64,000 nucleotides of DNA from CAVTLG01 sp963735495. GTDB taxonomy: Bacteria; Chloroflexota; Ktedonobacteria; Ktedonobacterales; Ktedonobacteraceae. The notes beneath the pieces were generated by a model, which did not search any database, was not told the DNA's origin, and was given only the letters and a program-made list of their open reading frames with translations. A program made the translations under genes and the position numbers. The DNA lies in the NCBI GenBank assembly GCA_963735495.1, contig CAVTLG010000011.1, positions 124,001 through 188,000 of the forward strand. Direction: 5' to 3'. Each line of letters starts with the position of its first letter. The first letter of the stretch is position 1. Below, piece after piece: positions 56,048 to 64,000 of the stretch.

Positions 56048-57040
56048 ATGGCTACACCAACCACACATTCAACAAAGCGCTCTGCGCAGAGCAGACGGAT
56101 CGCGCAGGCAACGGAGAACGTCTCCAGGTCTGACAGACCTTTGTCCAAAAAACGGCACAGCCAGGAGAAGCATCGCGCCCTGAGGCGCAATCGCCGACGC
56201 CAGATCGTCGCAAGGATCTTCACTTTCACCGTTGCCAGCCTGATTGTGGTTGTGCTAGGGTATCTGCTGGTGATGAATACTCCAGTTTCAACTGCGACCA
56301 GCCTCAATCTTCCTGTGAGTGGCTCATCTGCCAGCGGGTCCACTCAAAGCGTGCCATCTGCAACCGTGATGACTATCAATGGAGACCAGATTGATGAGCG
56401 CGAGTTTGTCATGGAAATGGGCATGAATCGGGCAAATACTATCGCCTTTTTTACCCAAAAGTACGGAGTTACCGCTTCAGCTCAGTTCTGGACCACCCCT
56501 TTGGGCAGCGATGGCACGCCTCTCGCTTATCTGAAGGCTCAGACTCAACAGCAGATTATTGCTATTACGGTACAGCAGGAGCTTGCAAGAAAGTATGGGT
56601 TGGTGCAAGATATCAGCTACAGTATGTTTTTACAGAATCTCCAGGCAGAGAATGCAAAGCGAGTAGCGGCTGAGGCCCAACATGAGGTGATATATGGCCC
56701 CACACAGTATGATGCGCCGACCTATTTTAATGACCTTTTCAACGATCTTGTGGGGCAACTCAAGCAACTGATCAAGTGGCCGCAGCCTTCACAGCAAGAT
56801 CTCTCTCAGCTCTATTTGTCAGTCAGGGATCAGCAATTTTTGTGTACGGAGACACCCAACAGCCATCTTCAGGCGAGCGATTGTACCAGTGACCATCGGT
56901 ATCAAACCTTTCGCTCGGTGCAAAATACTCTTGTTCAGCTTCTGAATGAGAAGCGCTATACTGCTCTGGTTGCCCAAAAGGAGGCGCAAGCAAAAGTACA
57001 GGTGAATACGGTGGTGTATGCAAGTTTGACGGCGAATTGA
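56048..57040 (+). CDS. Membrane-anchored SurA-N/PrsA-like chaperone domain protein
   Basis: This 330-residue protein has a long, very basic cytoplasmic tail (residues 1-~55), one transmembrane helix (~56-75, FTFTVASLIVVVLGYLLVM) and an external helical domain. The helical domain begins VMTINGDQIDEREFVMEMGMN and resembles the N-terminal chaperone domain of SurA/PrsA foldases. No parvulin catalytic domain follows. The start at 56048 has AAGGAG seven bases upstream. Its place between a large secreted Cys-containing protein and the rhamnosidase suggests it helps fold or release the secreted protein, which is inference. Confidence 0.7.
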   Translation: MATPTTHSTKRSAQSRRIAQATENVSRSDRPLSKKRHSQEKHRALRRNRRRQIVARIFTFTVASLIVVVLGYLLVMNTPVSTATSLNLPVSGSSASGSTQSVPSATVMTINGDQIDEREFVMEMGMNRANTIAFFTQKYGVTASAQFWTTPLGSDGTPLAYLKAQTQQQIIAITVQQELARKYGLVQDISYSMFLQNLQAENAKRVAAEAQHEVIYGPTQYDAPTYFNDLFNDLVGQLKQLIKWPQPSQQDLSQLYLSVRDQQFLCTETPNSHLQASDCTSDHRYQTFRSVQNTLVQLLNEKRYTALVAQKEAQAKVQVNTVVYASLTAN

Positions 57041-57097
57041 ACATGCTCTTTCTCCCTGAATTGATGGGAGGGAGCAAACGGAAAGTGATGGCTTTGT

Positions 57098-58555
57098 ATG
57101 AGTGTTTTGCTGCATCATTTGTGTGTTGAGTATCGGGAACAGCCTCTAGGTATCAACGCCCGATGCCCTCGCTTGAGTTGGGACGCGCTTGCGGATGAGC
57201 GCATGCAGACGCAAACGGCCTATCAGATAGTGGTTTCGGAGGACGAAGAACAGGTTGTATCTGGACAGGGAAAGCAATGGGACAGCGGCAAAGTGTTCTC
57301 CAATCAAGCAGCACAGATTGTCTACGCGGGTCTGCCGTTACGCTCTGGCACCCGGTATTACTGGCGCGTGTCCGTCTGGTATGGAGAGGATGAGTCTCCG
57401 GTATGGAGCCACGCTACTTGGTGGGAAATGGGCCTGTTGGAAGCTGAAGACTGGACGGCCCGGTGGATCACAGCACCACGCGAACTGATGCACGAAGAGA
57501 TTTGCCCCCAATTTCGCCGGTCGTTTGCGCTTGCGCAGCCAGTGATACGAGCCAGACTTGCGATCTGTGGGCTGGGACAGTATGAATTATCCGTGAATGG
57601 CAAACGAGTAAGTGAACAGGTGTTGGAGCCGGGCTGGACCAACTATCGGAAGGTCTGCCTTTATACCATCTATGATATCAGCGCCTTGTTGCACTCCGGG
57701 GAAAATGTCGTCGGCGTGCTGCTTGGCAATGGGATGTATCGCGTTCGTGAGAGTGAGCGCTATGCCAAGTTTACCGGTTCCTTTGGCGATCTCAACTTGA
57801 TCGCGCAACTGGATCTGCTTTTGGACGATGGTACCACGTTGCGTCTTGGTACAGATGGACAGTGGAAGGCCAGTCTGAGCGCCTTGACCTTCTCCTCCAT
57901 TTATGGAGGTGAGGACTATGATGCGCGGCGGGAGCAGCCTGGTTGGGATGCCCCTGGTTTTCAGGAAAACTCGCGCTGGCAGCAGGCAGAGATTACTCAG
58001 GGACCAGGAGGTGTTTTACAAGCGCAGCAGCATCCCTCGCCCAGAGTGATCCAAACCTTTCACCCCGTGAGCTGGACGCACCTGGAGGCCGGGCGTTATC
58101 TGGTGGATTTTGGCCAAAACTTTGCGGGTTGGGTTCGTCTGGCTGTCCGTGGCACCGCTGGAGCGCGCGTGAAGATTACCCCGTCGGAACTCTTAAAGCA
58201 TGGGATGGTGGATCAGTCGGAGATCGGCGCTCCAGTTTATTATCAGTATACGCTCAAGGGGGATGGTACCCTGGAAGAATGGCATCCACGCTTTACCTAT
58301 TATGGCTTCCGTTATGCGCTGATAGAAGGCGCAGTGCCAACCGAACTCTCAGAACCATCTTCGCAGGAACTGCCTGTCCTGGAAGCGGTGACCGGCGCAA
58401 TGATTTCCGCTGATGTGCAGGTCATTGGTGAGTTCAGTTGCTCGAACGAGATGATCAATCGTATCCATCACCTGATTGTTATGGCCATACGCAGCAATCT
58501 GCAAAGCATCTTAACGGATTGCCCGCAGCGTGAGAAACTCGGCTGGTTGGAGCAG
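57098..58555 (+). pseudogene. GH78 alpha-L-rhamnosidase, cut off by an IS66 fragment
   Basis: Residues 1-~486 show the ordered N-terminal beta domains of bacterial alpha-L-rhamnosidases (PLGINARCPRLSW, GLPLRSGTRYYWRVSVW, ARLAICGLGQYELSVNGKRV, LLGNGMYR, DFGQNFAGWVRL, PRFTYYGFRYA). The first motif of the catalytic barrel follows (SILTDCPQREKLGWLEQ). Right after it the sequence switches to IS66 transposase and the frame closes at 58678 in out-of-frame codons. The (alpha/alpha)6 barrel and its catalytic residues are lost. The gene belonged to the sugar-utilisation operon upstream. Confidence 0.88.
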
Positions 58556-59852
58556 TTTGCCGCCTTCCTCCGATCGTTTTGTTCGCCCTCCCAAAAGCTT
58601 ACGGCAAAAAAGCGGCAAGAAGGTAGGTGGACAACGAGGCCACCATGGACATCATCTGCGACAGGTAGAGACGCCTGATGAGATCCTCACTCATCTCGTC
58701 CTGTGCTGCGAGCACTGCCAACACGATTTGCACACGCACGAAGCCTCTCTCCCTGAGCGACGCCAAGTGATGGATCTGCCAGTGAAGCGGCTCTGGATCA
58801 CGGAACATCGGGTTGAAGAAAAGCAGTGTCCCGTGTGTTATCATCTGACACGAGCATCCTTCCCGGTCAGTGTGAAAGCCCCAGCACAGTATGGGATGCA
58901 CATCCAGACACTCGCGACCTATCTGGTAGAAGGCCAATCGGTTCCCTATGCTCGCGCGAGCCAACTGTTGCAGGAATTGCTCGGTGTGCAGCTCTCGGCG
59001 GGGAGCGTCGCCACCTTCGTCAAAACGTGTCACCAGCAGTTGGCCGAGGTGGAAACGCAACTGAAAGCGGCTCTGATCAAAGCACCGGTGATTCACCAAG
59101 ATGAAACGGGACTCCGCGTCGAGAAAACCGGATGGTGGGTTCACGTCTGCTCAACGGCTCGACTGACCCATTACGCGGCTCATCCCAGTCGAGGATGTAA
59201 GGCCATGGATGCCATCGGCATCGCTCCACAGTTTCGTGGGACCAGTGTTCATGATGGATTGCGAAGCTATCAAGGCTACTCATTCACCCATGCATGGTGC
59301 AATGTGCATCACCTGCGTGAGCTGACCTTTGTCGAAGAAGAACTCAAGCAACCTTGGGCATCCAAAATGAAAGAGCTGTTGCTTGAAATGAAAGCATGCG
59401 TTGAACAGGCAAAAGCCCTGGGCCAGCAGGAGTTGGATGGGCTGGTGCTGGCGCGTTTCTTGCGTCGCTCTGAGAAAATCCTCACCGAAGGCTATCAAGC
59501 CAATCCACCCCCTCCAGCGCCAAAGAAATCTGAACAGTCAAAGCGAAAACCTGGGCGCGCGAAACAAAACCCAGCGCGTAATCTGCTGGATCGCTTTTCT
59601 CTGGGAAAGTGGGCCGTGCTCCGCTTCCTCCACGATTTTGCCGTGCCATTCGACAACAACCAGGCGGAGCGCGATCTCAGGATGATCAAAGTGCAGCAAA
59701 AAGTCTCGGGTTGCTTCCGAACGGAGCAAGGAATTGCCATGTTTTGCCGTATTCGCAGTTACCTCTCGACCTTGCGAAAACAGGGCATTAGACTGTTCCC
59801 TGCTCTCGATCATACCTTCGCTGGTAATCCTGTTCTTCCCGCTTTTTCCTGA
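58556..59852 (+). pseudogene. IS66-family transposase, 5' truncated
   Basis: The frame starts inside the family motif SSLPPSSDRFVRPPKS. It contains the GQRGHHGHH-type segment, the zinc-finger-like CEHCQHDL ... CPVC, the DDE core (VIHQDETGLRV, SVHDGLRSYQGY, HAWCNVHHLREL) and the C-terminal VPFDNNQAERDLRMIKVQQKVSGCFRT. The N-terminal ~70 residues and the accessory IS66 genes are missing. The left junction is inside the rhamnosidase gene near 58552. No inverted repeat could be paired, so the right end is undefined. Confidence 0.85.
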
Positions 59853-59889
59853 CCCTTCTGAATAGTTACCAGTTTCGCTCGGATCTTAG

Positions 59890-60147
59890 TCCTGGCTCTG
59901 GTTGTGCGAGCACGGGATCATGCCACTTTACACGCCGCTTGGCGGTTCCTGGCTTAACATGAGCGAGTCGATCCAGCGTATCATCGTACGACGAGCTTTA
60001 GACGGAGAGCATCCCAGCACTCCACAACAAATTATCAACTGGCAGGAAGAGACGGCAGCAGGCTGGAACACTGATCCCACGCCCTTTGTGTGGGCAGGCA
60101 AACGCAAAAGGCGGCGTGACCGAGCGCGTGACCGACGACAGCTTTAG
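59890..60147 (+). pseudogene. IS630-family transposase C-terminal fragment
   Basis: About 80 residues match the end of IS630-type transposases: PLYTPLGGSWLNMSESIQRI, where the final catalytic Glu sits, then NWQEETAAGWNTDPTPFVW and a basic tail. The rest of the gene is absent, replaced on the left by the IS66 remnant. It shows at least two insertions or deletions have stacked here. Confidence 0.75.
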
Positions 60148-60232
60148 ATGGCAGTAGAGCCTACAGTCGTCGCGTCCTTCGCTATCACCGGACTCTTGTT
60201 TCAGAAAGGCAAGAGGCGTGACAAGTGGCCCA

Positions 60233-61810
60233 CTAGCTCGCCCCGGCAGCACCGGTAGCCGCAATGGCAGTCATAAGCGTAACCAGGGTTCTGAAACGCT
60301 CAGCCCCTTGCCTTCTACCATCATAAATCAGGCGATCTTCATAGCCTGATATCCATAACGCCTCGGGATTCCTTCTGGCAATCACTATGTCGCTCTGAGT
60401 TTTAGCAGAATACGGTGAGCGGTGCACTTTAAAAATTACGAAACCGTCTTTAAGTGCAAACCTGAGATTTTCCGGGAGCACGGACGAAATTTCATCCGGT
60501 ATACCATCCACCACACTGATAATCTCCAGCTTTCCCCATTCTGAAGACAGGGCAAAACGCGAACGCGCGGTATCAGAAACCCCCTTCTGGGATTCAGTAT
60601 GAATACGCCAGGCTTCCTCAACTGGCACCGCGAATGCTTTATGTCCCTCAATTTCACGGCATTGAAAAATATATTTTGGCTTGACGTTCTTACGGCGAAG
60701 CTCTTGATGCAATACATGTAACGCCTGTGCATCATTATTAACGTGGTCAATCATCGGGGTCTGGTTTTCCAGACTAACAAATGGTAGGGCTGTCATTCTC
60801 ATTGCCGCGTCTTCTACAACACGCAACCATTTATAACCATTATTCTGGCGGATATATTGGCCTTTTCTGGTGCGCTCCAGAAATTCGTCTGGATGACTGA
60901 AATGGGTAACAATATTTACATGCACATTTGGATATTTTTCGTTGAATATGCGCAACATTTCCGCAAAACTGTCATCGAAACGCTCAGGGCGGAAAGCCAT
61001 TTCCTTGGTACCGATACGCACTATTGAAACATCAGCAGCAGCGGCAGCCGACATATATTCATAAAGCTTGTGGTTGGTAAGCACCATTGGGTCGCCACCA
61101 GACATCAGAACTTCGGTCACAGGGAAAAATACATATTTTTGATCCTGTGCAATGCCATATTCAAAGGATGCACGCTGCTTGAGTAACGGGTATTTTTCCA
61201 AATCTTCTTTGTTGACGTCAGTCGGCCCGCTATAATCCTGACCTGTGCGCAGAGATATTTCTTTAAGAGCAGTATTATATTCAGTTACATATGCACGCAA
61301 TTCTTCCGGTTTTACCAGGCTCTTTCCGGTTGAACCGTTAAACAGATCAAGGCGGTAACAATACCGGCAATGGGCAGAACAGGCCAATGCTGAGTACGCC
61401 AGCACAATTTCGTCATATTTGTGCAGAAGTTTTCCTTTCAGCGCTCCGGCATAACGGTTCTGATTTGATGGGTCTACTTCACCACTTAGGTCAAAGCTTT
61501 CGCCAAGGCGCGGCATAACTAGCGCAAGTAAAGCGCGGCTCGCAGGCATATCGGGAAGTATCTCTTTGCCCGTAATTTCATCATTCAGCCCGCCACCAAG
61601 CACCAATGCCAGATAATGTGGATTAATACCAAAAACCATGCGCTTATCGACACCGGCGGCTTTCATTTCTTCCACTTCCGGCACCGAATATGTGTTGTGC
61701 AACAATGTTTCGACTTTTTTTGCATTAAACCTGCCGCGTGTAATCTGGAATTGGGCCAGGTCAGTGTTGGGGATTTCGGCAGCCAGTTTTTCTACTATAA
61801 GGGTGGACAT
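60233..61810 (-). CDS. Lysine 2,3-aminomutase-like (KamA family) radical SAM protein
   Basis: The 525-residue protein carries the radical SAM cluster motif CxxxCxxC at C144, C148 and C151 (CSAHCRYCYR). KamA-type features follow: EVLMSGGDPMVLTNHKLYEY, FVSLENQTPMIDHVNNDA and VKPKYIFQCREIEGHKAF. A Gly-Lys at SEWGKLEI lies where KamA proteins bind pyridoxal phosphate, so both cofactors are possible. It is about 100 residues longer than clostridial lysine 2,3-aminomutase, with an N-terminal extension of ~110 residues. The start at 61810 follows AGAGGT. It lies 31 bp after the aminotransferase gene on the same strand. Family members move an alpha-amino group to the beta carbon; the substrate here is unknown. 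Confidence 0.85.
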   Translation of the reverse strand: MSTLIVEKLAAEIPNTDLAQFQITRGRFNAKKVETLLHNTYSVPEVEEMKAAGVDKRMVFGINPHYLALVLGGGLNDEITGKEILPDMPASRALLALVMPRLGESFDLSGEVDPSNQNRYAGALKGKLLHKYDEIVLAYSALACSAHCRYCYRLDLFNGSTGKSLVKPEELRAYVTEYNTALKEISLRTGQDYSGPTDVNKEDLEKYPLLKQRASFEYGIAQDQKYVFFPVTEVLMSGGDPMVLTNHKLYEYMSAAAAADVSIVRIGTKEMAFRPERFDDSFAEMLRIFNEKYPNVHVNIVTHFSHPDEFLERTRKGQYIRQNNGYKWLRVVEDAAMRMTALPFVSLENQTPMIDHVNNDAQALHVLHQELRRKNVKPKYIFQCREIEGHKAFAVPVEEAWRIHTESQKGVSDTARSRFALSSEWGKLEIISVVDGIPDEISSVLPENLRFALKDGFVIFKVHRSPYSAKTQSDIVIARRNPEALWISGYEDRLIYDGRRQGAERFRTLVTLMTAIAATGAAGAS

Positions 61811-61841
61811 ACTCGTTACCTCTTTTCGATTTTTGTAAGAA

Positions 61842-63170
61842 TTACGCAGATGCAGCGGCGAAATGGCTCATATCCGGTGCCAAAGATGCTTTTTTGGCAA
61901 CCCACTCACATAATGCGTCAATGCCCTCAAGCTGGTGGGCGCAATGCGTCGTTAAAAATTTGATATCAAGCGGTGCAGTCACATCAGTTTTCTTTGCTGC
62001 TTCCAGAACCACCACACCATCAAAATCGACATATGCAAGGCGTGCCGATAGTTGCTTTGAGCCCATACCGAATGCCGTTCCAGGCAATAACGCCACCCCG
62101 GTTTCCGCCAGTAATGCCTCGCATACCGCTTGCGAACTGGTGAGGCCATATTCCGATAAGACATCAGATACGGGACTGAAATCAAGGAAAAGATAAAAAC
62201 CACCTTCCGGCTTGTGAATACGAATATTGTTTTTCTGGAGTTTGTCCGCACAGGCGTTACCGAGAGCCGACAAAACCCGTCTTTGCTGCCTGGCATATTG
62301 CTCGGTTTCTGGAGAGACCCTGAACGCTTCACAAGCGGCAAGCTGTACTGGCAGGGCAGCGCACGAATAGGTCTCCGACGCTAGCCCAAGCAACGTATCC
62401 TGAAACTCACCACCAAGCGCTGCCGGAACAATGGCAGTACCCAGACGCCAGCCACCAGCACCACACCATTTTGACAGACCACTAGTGACAATAGTTCCCT
62501 CAGGATAGTATTTCGCCAAAGAGACATGCGTACCAGTGTGAGTGAGCAATCCGTAAATCTCGTCGGAAATTACCAATGTGCCGTACTTACGGGCAACATC
62601 CGCAAGAGCAGAGAGCTCCGCCGCTGCATAGCTTAACCCGTCAGGATTGCCTGGATAATTAAGAATCAATACCGACGGCCTCTTCTTATCTACCCTCCCC
62701 TCCAGCGCCTTGGTCAGAGCTTGTGGAGTAAGCCGCCAGCGTTCTTCAAAGCTGGTGGGAATTTGTATAACACCATGCCCGAGAAGATGTGCTTGCGGCA
62801 CATAGGATACCCACGCTGGAGCGCAAACGAGCAGATCGGCTTCGGTAAAAGCAGCAAGCACCGCATAAATCAGGATTTTGGAACCCGGTGCGATAAGAAC
62901 ATTTTCTGCTTTTGCATCAATCCCATCAAGCTTGCGGTGAAATTCTGCTACAGCTTCCCTAAGCGCGGGAATACCTTGTACAGGAGAGTAATCTTTACGG
63001 TGAGCATTAGCTTTTAATGCATCAATAACACGCTGCGGCGGCAAAAACGGTGACTGACCGAAACCGAATTTATACACCTTCTTGCCATTCTGCTCAAGGC
63101 TGCGTGACTGTTCGTTGAGCAGAAGCGTCTGTGATTTTTCAACCATGCGCAAATAGTGTGAGAATTGCAT
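61842..63170 (-). CDS. PLP-dependent class I/II aminotransferase
   Basis: The 442-residue fold-type I enzyme has KDYSPVQGIPALREAVAEFH, LNYPGNPDG, the cofactor Asp in LVISDEIYG, the Schiff-base Lys in TSGLSKWCGAGGWRLG and a C-terminal Arg region (SARLAYVDFDG). The start at 63170 has GGAGG nine bases upstream; an in-frame ATG 11 codons earlier is less well placed. It is the first gene of a two-gene unit with the aminomutase-like protein. Together they could make and then transaminate, or first make, a beta- or diamino acid, which is inference from context. Confidence 0.88.
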   Translation of the reverse strand: MQFSHYLRMVEKSQTLLLNEQSRSLEQNGKKVYKFGFGQSPFLPPQRVIDALKANAHRKDYSPVQGIPALREAVAEFHRKLDGIDAKAENVLIAPGSKILIYAVLAAFTEADLLVCAPAWVSYVPQAHLLGHGVIQIPTSFEERWRLTPQALTKALEGRVDKKRPSVLILNYPGNPDGLSYAAAELSALADVARKYGTLVISDEIYGLLTHTGTHVSLAKYYPEGTIVTSGLSKWCGAGGWRLGTAIVPAALGGEFQDTLLGLASETYSCAALPVQLAACEAFRVSPETEQYARQQRRVLSALGNACADKLQKNNIRIHKPEGGFYLFLDFSPVSDVLSEYGLTSSQAVCEALLAETGVALLPGTAFGMGSKQLSARLAYVDFDGVVVLEAAKKTDVTAPLDIKFLTTHCAHQLEGIDALCEWVAKKASLAPDMSHFAAASA

Positions 63171-63452
63171 AATCAGGGACCTCCATAAAAATTCCAAAAA
63201 CAATCTGAGGCTACGGCAACTTTAATTTAAGGCACCGTTTGCAGTTGTGTTGCAAAAAATCTGAGAGGGATGCTCTGGGTGAAACACTCCCGCTCTTCCT
63301 TTCTGAGATGCCTTGTTGCCACTGTTCGCGTTTCCTCTTTTCAGAATACCGAAGGGGACCAACAAGCGAGCTGGCAAAACGCAAGGTGGCAAGGATGCAG
63401 GGTCGCCTCTCCCTGGTGGTCTGCCACCATGCTCTGCGCGATACCGGTGTTG
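63171..63452. other. Spacer between the aminotransferase and the peptidase remnant
   Basis: About 280 bases hold the likely promoter of the aminotransferase unit. No consensus promoter was recognised and open frames here look non-coding. Confidence 0.4.
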
Positions 63453-63897
63453 AGAGATAATGTCATCTATCCAGATCATCAACTGGGAAAAGCTGCCATC
63501 CTTGCTGCACGTCCGGGGCTCTTTCCTCTGGGCTCGCGAGGTGCTGGGCGATCAGCTACCTGTGGGAATATCTTTAGCCTTGCACATAAGGAGCCATCCG
63601 GGCAAGGAGGAGCTTTTCGCCAGATTGGCTCAACGAAGATCGGTGTCTTTACAGTCGTCAACGCGGTCGGCGTTGTTGTTGATCGACAAGGACAGATTGT
63701 ACGGGGCAACTACGATCCCAAGACGGGTTTACGCCTCTCTCCAGTCGAGGAGCTTGAACAGCGGCTTGCTCGTGGCGAAGTGGTGACTACGGCCTTTGGG
63801 AATACCACCCTGACACTCGTCGTGACGAATCAATGCTTGCGTCCAGAAGAACTGCGCCAGTTGGGAAGACAAGTCCATAGCGATGGATGTACCCCTT
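63453..63897 (+). pseudogene. P1/DmpA-family peptidase fragment
   Basis: The frame encodes the middle of an S58/P1-type aminopeptidase: GSRGAGRSATCGNIF, AHKEPSGQGGAF, STKIGVFTVVNAVGVVVDRQGQIVRGNYD and the active-site region AFGNTTLTLVVTNQ. The N-terminal third (before about 63453) and everything after LRQLGRQVHS are replaced by unrelated codons. It is therefore an internal remnant, probably cut on both sides by the mobile DNA that surrounds it. Confidence 0.6.
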
Positions 63898-64000
63898 GTC
63901 TGCCAACATGGCAGCAAAGCGACGATTTGGGGCCAGGAGCCATTCAATCTGTCCTGTTTCCATAGAGAGACGCAATGGCAAACGAGTGGTTTGGCGAAAC

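Noticed and set aside
57587..57808. Minus-strand frames opposite the GH78 gene
   Set aside because: Antisense to a clearly recognised enzyme and without family or start signals.

Overview
The window looks like an accessory stretch of a bacterial chromosome, most likely from the Chloroflexota class Ktedonobacteria. That is an inference, not a measurement. It rests on the gene mix: a very large BTAD/AAA regulator, two similar ECF sigma factors with no obvious anti-sigma partner, a BclA-like collagen protein, secreted carbohydrate-active proteins, and a dense load of decayed insertion sequences. No rRNA, tRNA or CRISPR array was found.

Layout. 1-3.5 kb is a graveyard of mobile-element pieces: a DDE transposase joined to tyrosine-recombinase remnants, a second truncated transposase, repeated element ends and a perfect 52-bp palindrome. 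3.5-10.1 kb (minus strand) holds a BTAD regulator with one frameshift, an ECF sigma factor, a small membrane protein and a b6-type cytochrome b. 10.4-18.2 kb carries dps, small unknown genes (one with a Trp-heptad helix), a succinate-semialdehyde-type dehydrogenase and a collagen-like BclA protein. 18.5-23.6 kb is mgtA behind a frameshifted phosphoketolase gene. 24.0-25.8 kb is an IS1634-type element with an in-frame stop. 26.0-27.4 kb is a truncated XRE/NB-ARC regulator. 28.1-33.4 kb holds an ice-binding-like secreted protein, a GH16 enzyme, a TIM-barrel-like protein, a second ECF sigma and a secreted seven-bladed propeller.

33.9-45.3 kb is a nested set of mobile elements. It begins with a second copy of the transposase-tyrosine recombinase fusion. 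Next comes an IS21-type istAB pair whose istB is split by a group II intron at a position where exact splicing would restore the reading frame. The intron maturase is itself split by a large serine recombinase element. An intact ISAs1 element with a 10-bp target duplication follows. A 710-bp near-identical direct repeat (1031-1740 and 34941-35650) brackets the first 34 kb.

45.4-58.6 kb is a plant-polysaccharide utilisation locus: AraC remnant, LacI repressor with its own consensus promoter and two operators, GH35 beta-galactosidase, sugar-binding lipoprotein, two ABC permeases, a secreted beta-helix protein, a membrane-anchored chaperone-like protein and a GH78 rhamnosidase cut by an IS66 fragment. 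No ABC ATPase is present. 60.2-63.2 kb is an isolated, AT-richer two-gene unit, an aminotransferase followed by a lysine-2,3-aminomutase-like radical SAM protein, flanked by IS debris and a P1-peptidase remnant.
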